Assembly: GCA_000436915.1 (NCBI GenBank)
Contig: HF994181.1
Location: 1 to 10,368 of the forward strand
Length of the DNA: 10,368 bases
Direction of reading: 5' to 3'
From: Prevotella sp. CAG:1092
GTDB taxonomy: Bacteria > Bacteroidota > Bacteroidia > Bacteroidales > Bacteroidaceae
In this document: positions 4,394 through 10,368 of the stretch, in pieces
Position numbering within the stretch: position 1 is the first letter of the stretch
Layout: the number at the start of each line of letters is the position of its first letter
Translations under genes and position numbers: made by a program
Notes under the pieces: model-generated
What the model saw: the letters and a program-made list of their open reading frames with translations, nothing else
Databases searched by the model: none
Told to the model about the DNA's origin: nothing

Positions 4394-5605
4394 ATGAGAA
4401 AAGTTATACTTTTGTTGTTTCTTGCTGTGACTTCGCTGTGTATGGCGCAGAAAAAAGAATTGTCGCAAGCTAAAGCGAATATTAAAGCAGGCAATAATCT
4501 TGCTCAGGCTGAGCAGTCGATGAGAAAACTGCTCGAAGATTCAGATAACATTCGTGAGACAAAGATTTGGCTCACTATGTTTGATGCTATTAAAAAACAA
4601 TATGATCAGGGCAACGAAAAACTATACTTGAAGCAACAGTACGATACGGCAGCTCTCTTTAATATTGCGCGCAGACTGTTTGTGGATATGGAGCGGTTCG
4701 ACTCTATTGATGCTATGCCTGATAAAAAAGGTAGGGTGAGACCGGAATATCGTAAAAAACATGCAGAAATGCTCAACACTCTTCGCCCAAATCTATATAA
4801 TGGCGCATTCTATTTTATAGGCAAGGGTAAATATGACGAGGCTTACAACTGCTTGGATGCCTATATAAATTGTGGGAACGCTCCGCTATTTACGGATCGC
4901 AACTATATGGAGAAAGATACGCTGATGCCTAAGGCTGCTTTCTGGGCTGTGTATTGCGGATATAAAATGAAAGACCCTGTGAAGACTCTTCATCACACCT
5001 ATTTGGCGCTGAAGAAAGAGAAATATTGGGAGCCAATGTTGCAGTATCTTTCTGCCACATATTTGCTTGAGGGCGACACCACTCGCTATCTGAAATCGCT
5101 TCACGAGGGTTTTGAACGCTTTAATCAGAATCCTTATTTCTATACTCAGCTTGTGGCTTACTATTCGGGCAAAGGTAGGTGGGATAAGGCGCTTGATATT
5201 AACAACGCAGCGCTAAAGGCAAATCCTGCTGATAGCTTGTTGAGTGCTGCAAAATCTACAATCTTGCTCAATCTCTCGCGCTATGATGAATGTCTGGCAC
5301 TCTGCGATTCTATCATCGCTCGTGGGGATAGTGCAGCCGAGGTGATGCTGAATGCTGGCTTGGCTTGCTTCAATGAGGCTGTGGAGATAAGTGTGCAGGG
5401 CAAACCTGCCAACCGCAACAAACAAAAAAAGGAGCAACAGCGACTTTATAAGCAGGCGTTGCCTTATCTTGAAAAGGCTCGCAAGGCGCTGCCTGCGTTG
5501 AAAGATAAATGGGGATTGCCACTTTATACTATCTATCTGAACCTAAATATGGGCGAGGAGTTTGAAGAAATAGATAGGGTTATAAAGAATGTAGGCGGAA
5601 AATAA
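4394..5605 (+). CDS. Secreted TPR-repeat protein, function unknown
   Basis: The protein has 403 residues. Residues 1-18 are a signal peptide: MRKV, a hydrophobic run, then SLCMA before Gln19, fitting signal peptidase I cleavage after Ala18. The lone Cys16 lacks a proper lipobox, so a lipoprotein is less likely. The mature chain is mostly paired helices of the tetratricopeptide type, clearest at about 134-160 (GKGKYDEAYNCLDAYI), 248-281 (GKGRWDKALDINNAALKANP), 283-312 and 315-368 (QALPYLEKARKAL). A Lys/Gln-rich insertion lies at 336-351. TPR domains are protein-binding scaffolds, so it is probably a periplasmic adaptor. No specific partner can be named. The helicase gene follows after 25 bp, so the two are likely co-transcribed. 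Confidence 0.85.
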   Translation: MRKVILLLFLAVTSLCMAQKKELSQAKANIKAGNNLAQAEQSMRKLLEDSDNIRETKIWLTMFDAIKKQYDQGNEKLYLKQQYDTAALFNIARRLFVDMERFDSIDAMPDKKGRVRPEYRKKHAEMLNTLRPNLYNGAFYFIGKGKYDEAYNCLDAYINCGNAPLFTDRNYMEKDTLMPKAAFWAVYCGYKMKDPVKTLHHTYLALKKEKYWEPMLQYLSATYLLEGDTTRYLKSLHEGFERFNQNPYFYTQLVAYYSGKGRWDKALDINNAALKANPADSLLSAAKSTILLNLSRYDECLALCDSIIARGDSAAEVMLNAGLACFNEAVEISVQGKPANRNKQKKEQQRLYKQALPYLEKARKALPALKDKWGLPLYTIYLNLNMGEEFEEIDRVIKNVGGK

Positions 5606-5630
5606 TACGAAATCAAAGAACTATAAGATA

Positions 5631-6950
5631 ATGGAAATAAACAAGATATTAGATAAACTCGGAATAGAGGCGCTGAACGCTATGCAGCAGGATGCCTACG
5701 AAACCATAGTGAGACACAACAACGATGTGGTGGTGTTGTCGCCAACTGGTACTGGTAAGACGTTGGCTTATCTGTTGCCTGTGGCAGAACTCGTGGATGG
5801 CACAAGCGACGACCTGCAGGTGGTGGTAGTGGTGCCAGGACGCGAATTGGCATTGCAGTCTCAGACAGTGATGACAAACATGGGGTCAGGACTCCGCTCT
5901 ATGGCATGCTATGGCGGTCGCCCAACGATGGATGAGCATAGACAGCTCCGACAAGTGTGTCCACAGGTGGTGTTTGGAACTCCTGGTCGCTTGAACGACC
6001 ATTTCGATAAAGGTAACCTCGACACAAGCAAGGTGAAGATTCTCGTTATCGACGAGTTTGACAAATGTCTTGAGATGGGATTCCGAAATGAGATGGAACA
6101 GCTCATGGCGAAATTCCCTAATCTGAAGAAACGCATTCTGCTCTCAGCTACCAATGCCGAGGAAATTCCACACTTCGTAAATGCTAAGACAAAAGAAACT
6201 CTCGACTATCTGGTGGAAGAGCCTTGTGAGCGTATTAATATATATAAGGTGGAAAGCAAGGAGAAAGATAAACTCGGCACCTTGCGCCAACTGCTCCTTA
6301 GTTTCAAGGATGAGAGCACTATCGTGTTCCTAAACTATCGCGACAGTGTGGAGCGTACGGCAGCTTTCCTTACAGAAAATGGTTTCTCGGTTTCGGCTTT
6401 CCATGGCGGACTTGACCAAAAGGAGCGTGAAGCTGCATTATACAGATTTTCTAATGGCTCAGCCTGCGTTCTCGTGAGTACCGACCTTGGCAGTCGTGGA
6501 CTCGATATTCCTAACATCGCCAACATCGTTCACTATCATATTCCAGAAACCCAAGAAAACTACACCCACCGCATTGGTCGTACGGCAAGATGGGACAAAG
6601 AGGGTAGGGCCTTCTTCATCCTCTCGCAGGGCGAATATATTCCTGAATATGTGGAGGGCGAAATCGAAGATTATGTGCCCGAAGTAGCCCCCGACGCAAA
6701 GCCTTCGAAGCCTCGCATGGCTACGCTCTATCTTGGCAAAGGCAAGAAAGATAAGATTAGCAAGGGCGACATCGTGGGCTTCTTGTGCAAAAAAGCCGAA
6801 CTGGACAAGGACGACATCGGAAGAATTGATGTAAAAGACTATTACTGTTATGTAGCCGTAAATCGCCTAAAAATGATGAAAGTATTACAAAAAACAAAGG
6901 GCGAAAAGATAAAAGGCATACGAACAATATGGGAAGAGGTAAAAAAGTAA
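5631..6950 (+). CDS. dbpA: DEAD-box RNA helicase, DbpA-like
   Basis: This ATP-dependent RNA helicase has 439 residues with both RecA-like domains complete. Motifs in order: Q-motif region MQQDAYETI (18-26), motif I SPTGTGKT (37-44, Lys43), Ia PGRELALQ (69-76), Ib TPGRL (117-121), II DEFD (141-144) in place of DEAD, III SAT (172-174), V STDLGSRGLD (283-292), and VI HRIGRTAR (313-320). Residues 364-437, opening ATLYLGKGKKDKI and including IGRIDV and YCYVAV, resemble the DbpA C-terminal RNA-binding domain, which in E. coli DbpA recognises 23S rRNA hairpin 92 during 50S assembly. Transfer of that target to this protein is inference. The second acidic residue of motif II, Asp144, is retained, so ATPase activity is expected. 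Confidence 0.92.
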   Translation: MEINKILDKLGIEALNAMQQDAYETIVRHNNDVVVLSPTGTGKTLAYLLPVAELVDGTSDDLQVVVVVPGRELALQSQTVMTNMGSGLRSMACYGGRPTMDEHRQLRQVCPQVVFGTPGRLNDHFDKGNLDTSKVKILVIDEFDKCLEMGFRNEMEQLMAKFPNLKKRILLSATNAEEIPHFVNAKTKETLDYLVEEPCERINIYKVESKEKDKLGTLRQLLLSFKDESTIVFLNYRDSVERTAAFLTENGFSVSAFHGGLDQKEREAALYRFSNGSACVLVSTDLGSRGLDIPNIANIVHYHIPETQENYTHRIGRTARWDKEGRAFFILSQGEYIPEYVEGEIEDYVPEVAPDAKPSKPRMATLYLGKGKKDKISKGDIVGFLCKKAELDKDDIGRIDVKDYYCYVAVNRLKMMKVLQKTKGEKIKGIRTIWEEVKK

Positions 6951-6962
6951 ACGCTGTGCTCG

Positions 6963-6995
6963 AACACTCTATACAAAGTGTTAGTCAACATGACT
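6963..6995 (+). terminator. Weak tandem hairpins after the helicase gene
   Basis: AACACT (6963-6968) pairs with AGTGTT (6977-6982) around 8 bases, followed directly by AGTCA (6983-6987) and TGACT (6991-6995) around 3 bases. There is no T tract after them, so this is at most a poor intrinsic terminator. It is the only structure seen between the helicase gene and the serC promoter. Confidence 0.3.
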
Positions 6996-7025
6996 GAATA
7001 AATGGCAAATAGTATAAAAATGGTG

Positions 7026-7033
7026 TAAATTTG
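7026..7033 (+). promoter_or_regulatory. Candidate serC promoter, -7 box TAAATTTG
   Basis: TAAATTTG matches TAnnTTTG exactly. The -33 position has TGG at 7003-7005 with a 20-bp spacer, a partial match. The predicted leader is about 120 nt, long for this window. A perfect palindrome, AGTGTACACT at 7048-7057, lies just past the expected start site, and a dyad TATTTG/CAAATA lies at 7092-7110. Confidence 0.55.
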
Positions 7034-7162
7034 CTATAAATATGTAGAGTGTACACTTAATATTGCGAATTTTTGTAGATTTTCATGGAAATATTTGGAA
7101 TATTCAAATAAAAGACATAACTTCGCAGTCGTAATACAACCAATTATTAAAAATTCAGTCAG

Positions 7163-8236
7163 ATGAAGAAGTACAACTTTAACGCAGGACCTTCGATTCT
7201 CCCACGTGAGGTTATCGAGAATACTGCAAAGCAAATTTTAGATTTCAATGGTTCAGGACTCTCACTGATGGAGATCAGCCACCGTGCTAAAGATTTTCAG
7301 CCCGTCGTAGACGAGTGTGTAGCCCTATTCAAAGAACTTCTTGATATCCCTGAGGGATATTCAGTAATCTTCCTTGGTGGAGGTGCTTCGCTTCAGTTTA
7401 TGCAGATTCCAGCCAACTTCTTGATTAAGAAGGCTGCCTTTATAAACTCTGGTACATGGGCTAAGAAGGCTCTGAAAGAGGCAAAGCTTTTCGGTGAGGT
7501 GGTAGTGGTTGCTTCCTCGGCTGATGCTAACTATAGCTTCTATCCTAAAGGATTTGAGGATAAGGTGCCTGCTGATGCTGACTATTTACATGTCTGCACC
7601 AACAACACTATCTATGGTACAGAGATTCGCAAGGAGTTGGACGTAAAGGTGCCAATGATTGCCGACATGTCTTCTGATATCATGAGCCGTCCTGTTGACG
7701 TTTCTAAGTACAAAGCAATCTTTGCTGGTGCTCAGAAGAATATCTCTATGGCTGGTGTTACCGTTATCATCGTTAAGGATGATGAACTTGGCAAGGCTCC
7801 ACGCGAGTTGCCTACAATGATCGACTATCGTACCCACGTTGAGAAGGGTTCTATGTTCAATACTCCTCCTGTAGTTCCTATCTACGCTATGCTGGAGAAT
7901 CTTCGTTGGTTGAAGAAGAATGGTGGTTTGACTGCTGCCGACAAGCGTGCTCAGGAGCGTGCTGAAGTTCTTTATGCAGAAATCGACCGCAACAAGCTCT
8001 TCCGTGGCACTGTGGAAGAGGATTCTCGCTCATTGATGAATATCTGCTTCGTGATGAACGATGAATACAAGGAGCTCGAAAAACCATTCTTCGACTTCGC
8101 TACAGAGCGCGGTATGGTTGGTATCAAGGGTCACCGCTCAGTAGGTGGATTCCGTGCTAGCTGCTACAACGCTATGACTATGGAGGGTGTCAACGCTCTC
8201 GTTCAGGCAATGAAGGATTTCGAAGCTAATCATTAA
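7163..8236 (+). CDS. serC: SerC, phosphoserine aminotransferase
   Basis: This PLP enzyme (fold type I, class V aminotransferase) converts 3-phosphohydroxypyruvate and glutamate to phosphoserine and 2-oxoglutarate. It can also act on the pyridoxine precursor in some bacteria. It has 357 residues, the usual length. The start MKKYNFNAGPSILP is the classic PSAT opening. LGGGASLQF at 71-79 is the cofactor phosphate-binding region. Lys192 in FAGAQKNISMAG is the Schiff-base lysine. HRSVGGFRASCYNAM at 324-338 is the family's C-terminal substrate-phosphate motif. No residue expected to be essential appears altered. serA follows after 97 bp on the same strand with no terminator between, so serC leads the serine operon. 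Confidence 0.97.
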   Translation: MKKYNFNAGPSILPREVIENTAKQILDFNGSGLSLMEISHRAKDFQPVVDECVALFKELLDIPEGYSVIFLGGGASLQFMQIPANFLIKKAAFINSGTWAKKALKEAKLFGEVVVVASSADANYSFYPKGFEDKVPADADYLHVCTNNTIYGTEIRKELDVKVPMIADMSSDIMSRPVDVSKYKAIFAGAQKNISMAGVTVIIVKDDELGKAPRELPTMIDYRTHVEKGSMFNTPPVVPIYAMLENLRWLKKNGGLTAADKRAQERAEVLYAEIDRNKLFRGTVEEDSRSLMNICFVMNDEYKELEKPFFDFATERGMVGIKGHRSVGGFRASCYNAMTMEGVNALVQAMKDFEANH

Positions 8237-8258
8237 TTGAAAGTACATTTTGCTCATG

Positions 8259-8302
8259 GGGAGTTATAGGGCGGGGCTGGAAGGTTCCAAAATATAACTC
8301 CC
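8259..8302 (+). promoter_or_regulatory. Intercistronic stem-loop between serC and serA
   Basis: GGGAGTTATA (8259-8268) and TATAACTCCC (8293-8302) form a perfect 10-bp stem around a 24-base loop; a G-T pair at 8258/8303 could extend it. The loop is G-rich and contains GGAA/TTCC at 8279-8287. No T tract follows, so it is not a normal terminator. It could set the serC/serA expression ratio through mRNA stability, or be part of an attenuator. Confidence 0.55.
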
Positions 8303-8333
8303 TAAATAATTTAACCTTATAACGAAAACGATA

Positions 8334-9251
8334 ATGAAAGTACTCGTAGCAACCGAAAAACCTTTTGCAGCAGCTGCTGTACAGGGTATTAAAGAAGTAG
8401 TAGAAAGTGCAGGCAACGAACTCGTGTTGCTTGAAAAATATACAGAAAAAGCTCAGCTCCTCGATGCTGTTAAGGATGCTGATGCTATGATTATCCGTTC
8501 TGATAAAGTCGACGCTGAGGTGCTCGACGCAGCAAAGCAGCTCAAAATAGTAGTTCGCGCAGGTGCAGGCTACGATAATATCGACCTCGCGGCAGCTACA
8601 GCCCATAAGGTGGTGGCAGAGAACACTCCTGGACAGAATTCTAACGCCGTTGCCGAATTGGTATTCGGATTGTTGGTTTTCGCTGTGCGCAATTTCTATA
8701 ATGGCAAGGCGGGCACAGAGCTCAAGGGCAAGAAGCTCGGTATCTTGGCTTTCGGTAATGTAGGTCGCAACGTGGCTCGCATCGCTGCAGGCTTCGGTAT
8801 GGAAGTTTATGCTTACGACGCATTCTGCCCTAAGGAGGTTATTGAGGCTGCTGGCGTAAAAGCTGTTGACTGCCAGGATGCTTTGTTCGAGACTTGCGAT
8901 GTTGTTTCGCTCCATATTCCTGCTACAGCTGAAACTAAGCAGAGCATCAACGCTGCTTTGGTTGGCAAGATGAAGAAGGGCGCTATCTTGATCAACACCG
9001 CTCGCAAGGAAGTTATCAATGAGCCTGAACTCTTGAAACTTATGGCTGAGCGCACAGATATCAAGTACATCACCGACATCAAGCCTGATGCTGATGCTGA
9101 GTTCGCACAGCTCGAGGGTCGCTATTTCAGCACACCTAAGAAGATGGGTGCACAGACTGCAGAGGCTAACACCAATGCGGGTATCGCTGCTGCTAAGCAG
9201 ATTAATGCTTTCTTCACCGACGGATGCACTAAGTTCCAGGTGAATAAGTAA
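8334..9251 (+). CDS. serA: Short 3-phosphoglycerate dehydrogenase, lysine-type active site
   Basis: The enzyme oxidises 3-phosphoglycerate to 3-phosphohydroxypyruvate, the first step of serine synthesis. At 305 residues it has only the substrate and NAD domains and lacks the C-terminal ACT domain that gives serine feedback in longer SerA proteins. Substrate-domain motifs RAGAGYDNID (75-84) and ENTPGQNSNAVAEL (96-109) are clear. The nucleotide motif is AFGNVG (139-144) with Asp162 after 17 residues, favouring NAD over NADP. Arg224 in NTARK is kept, but the canonical catalytic His is absent: TPKKMGAQT (267-275) replaces TPHxGxxT, with Lys269 or Lys270 in its place. I recall this form from Bacteroides and Entamoeba PGDH (type III, lysine). 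Its position between serC and DUF1015 supports the role. Confidence 0.9.
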   Translation: MKVLVATEKPFAAAAVQGIKEVVESAGNELVLLEKYTEKAQLLDAVKDADAMIIRSDKVDAEVLDAAKQLKIVVRAGAGYDNIDLAAATAHKVVAENTPGQNSNAVAELVFGLLVFAVRNFYNGKAGTELKGKKLGILAFGNVGRNVARIAAGFGMEVYAYDAFCPKEVIEAAGVKAVDCQDALFETCDVVSLHIPATAETKQSINAALVGKMKKGAILINTARKEVINEPELLKLMAERTDIKYITDIKPDADAEFAQLEGRYFSTPKKMGAQTAEANTNAGIAAAKQINAFFTDGCTKFQVNK

Positions 9252-9270
9252 TTCTCAATAAATAAAACCT

Positions 9271-10368
9271 ATGGCAACCATTAAACCTTTTAAGGGCATA
9301 CGCCCACCTAAAGACCTTGTGGAAAAGGTCGAGTCGCGTCCATACGACGTTCTTGACTCTGAAGAGGCAAGAGCTGAAGCTGGCGACAACGAGATGAGCT
9401 TGTACCACATCATCAAGCCTGAGATTGATTTCCCTGTAGGCACCAGCGAGTACGACCCTCGTGTGTATGAGAAGGCTGCCGAGAACTTCCAGAAGTTCCA
9501 AGAGAAGGGATGGCTCGTGCAAGATGACAAGGAGCAATATTATATCTACGCACAGACCATGAATGGTAAAACGCAGTATGGACTGGTGGTAGGTGCTTTT
9601 GTCGACGACTATATGAATGGCGTGATTAAGAAGCATGAGCTTACACGTAGAGATAAAGAGGAAGACAGAATGAAGCATGTTCGCATCAATAATGCCAACA
9701 TCGAACCTGTGTTCTTTGCTTATCCCGACAATAAGGTGCTGGACGACCTCATCAAGCGCTATGCTGCCACCGAACCTGAGTATGATTTCATAGCTCCTAT
9801 CGATGGCTTCGGACATAAGTTTTGGGTAATCTCCGACGATAATGACATCAAGACCATTACCGAAGAGTTTGCTAAGATGCCAAGTCTGTATATCGCTGAT
9901 GGTCACCATCGTTCGGCTGCTGCTGCTTTGGTGGGTGCAGAGAAGGCTAAGAATAATCCTAAGCATCGTGGCGACGAGGAATACAATTATTTCATGGCTG
10001 TTTGCTTCCAGGCTTCACAGCTCACCATCCTCGACTACAACCGCGTGGTTAAAGACCTTAACCGCATGGATAGCAAAGAGTTCTTGCAAAAACTCACACG
10101 CAACTTCATCGTTGAAGACAAGGGCGAAGAAATCTACAAACCTCAGCGCTTGCATGAGTTCTCAATGTATCTTGATGGTCATTGGTTCTCGCTCACAGCT
10201 AAGGAAGGAACATACGACGATACCGACCCAATCGGAGTACTTGATGTCGACATCTCGAGTCGACTCATCCTCGGCGACTTGCTCGGCATCCGCGACCTCA
10301 GAGGTAGCAATCGTATTGACTTCGTAGGTGGACTCCGTGGCTTGGAAGAACTGAAGCGTCGTGTGGAT
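9271..10368 (+). CDS. DUF1015 family protein, 3' end missing
   Basis: The gene starts at ATG 9271, 19 bp after serA, and remains open for 366 codons to the window edge; family members are usually around 410-420 residues, so roughly 50 are missing. The protein opens MATIKPFKGIRPPKDLVEKV. Family motifs visible are SRPYDVL (22-28), YHIIKPE (45-51), KKHELTRRDKEEDR (120-133) and IADGHHRSAAAAL (208-220). No signal peptide or membrane segment is apparent, so it is probably cytoplasmic. The DGHHR motif recalls that of ParB-like free-serine kinases such as SerK and SbnI, but that link is from memory and untested. Position directly after serC and serA suggests a role in serine or phosphoserine metabolism. 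The activity is not established from this sequence. Confidence 0.88.
   Translation, partial: MATIKPFKGIRPPKDLVEKVESRPYDVLDSEEARAEAGDNEMSLYHIIKPEIDFPVGTSEYDPRVYEKAAENFQKFQEKGWLVQDDKEQYYIYAQTMNGKTQYGLVVGAFVDDYMNGVIKKHELTRRDKEEDRMKHVRINNANIEPVFFAYPDNKVLDDLIKRYAATEPEYDFIAPIDGFGHKFWVISDDNDIKTITEEFAKMPSLYIADGHHRSAAAALVGAEKAKNNPKHRGDEEYNYFMAVCFQASQLTILDYNRVVKDLNRMDSKEFLQKLTRNFIVEDKGEEIYKPQRLHEFSMYLDGHWFSLTAKEGTYDDTDPIGVLDVDISSRLILGDLLGIRDLRGSNRIDFVGGLRGLEELKRRVD

Noticed and set aside
4394..4447. Lipoprotein signal on the TPR protein
   Set aside because: The only early Cys is preceded by TSL, which does not fit the usual lipobox; cleavage after SLCMA fits better.
4261..4494. Minus-strand open frame of 77 codons across the TPR-gene start
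   Set aside because: It is antisense to the promoter, leader and signal-peptide coding sequence, with no family resemblance.
8226..8915. Minus-strand open frame of 229 codons opposite serA
   Set aside because: It is antisense to a conserved enzyme, has no recognisable motif, and arises from the codon bias of the true gene.
8334..9251. serA as an inactive pseudogene because the catalytic His is missing
   Set aside because: The frame is intact, other motifs are kept, the gene is embedded in the serine operon, and a lysine-type variant of this enzyme is known.
9229..9966. Minus-strand open frame of 245 codons opposite the DUF1015 gene
   Set aside because: The plus-strand frame carries clear family motifs; the antisense translation shows none.

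Overview
The window looks like chromosomal DNA of a Bacteroidales bacterium, most likely Prevotella/Segatella or a close relative. The reasons are AT-rich intergenic DNA, promoters of the TAnnTTTG (-7) type, almost no Shine-Dalgarno sequences, an HU-CCDC81/SPOR membrane protein of a kind found in Bacteroidetes, and a short lysine-type 3-phosphoglycerate dehydrogenase next to serC and a DUF1015 gene. No mobile-element genes, phage genes, RNA genes or CRISPR array were seen. Layout: (1) 1-1620, minus strand: purU, then hisH, then the 5' end of hisA, closely spaced and probably one transcript; hisH and hisA share an ATGA overlap. (2) 1621-1993, non-coding: a purU promoter, an 11-bp inverted repeat, an 8-bp GTAAAAAG microsatellite, a terminator and a 23-bp repeat array forming the 3' UTR of the upstream minus-strand operon. 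(3) 1994-3727, minus strand: a membrane protein joining an HU-like DNA-binding region to a periplasmic SPOR domain, then a small zinc-ribbon/FHA protein. (4) 3728-4393, a 666-bp divergent intergenic region with a 157-bp nested perfect-centre palindrome, a diverged 22-bp tandem repeat array, and a promoter closely resembling the one for the HU/SPOR gene. (5) 4394-6950, plus strand: a secreted TPR protein and a DbpA-type DEAD-box RNA helicase, 25 bp apart. (6) 7163-10368, plus strand: serC, serA and a DUF1015 gene that runs off the window, apparently one operon for the phosphorylated serine pathway, with a 10-bp stem-loop between serC and serA. How the genes work together: SerA oxidises 3-phosphoglycerate and SerC transaminates the product to phosphoserine; the DUF1015 protein is the unexplained third member. 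PurU releases formate from 10-formyl-tetrahydrofolate, and HisH feeds ammonia to HisF, so the left operon joins one-carbon/purine and histidine metabolism (histidine synthesis releases the purine intermediate AICAR). No clearly new defence or mobile system is present. The most interesting signals are the structured intergenic repeats, the altered SerA active site, the DUF1015 partner, the degenerate FHA domain, and the start of the HU/SPOR gene, where the apparent TTG start codon coincides with a -33 promoter element.
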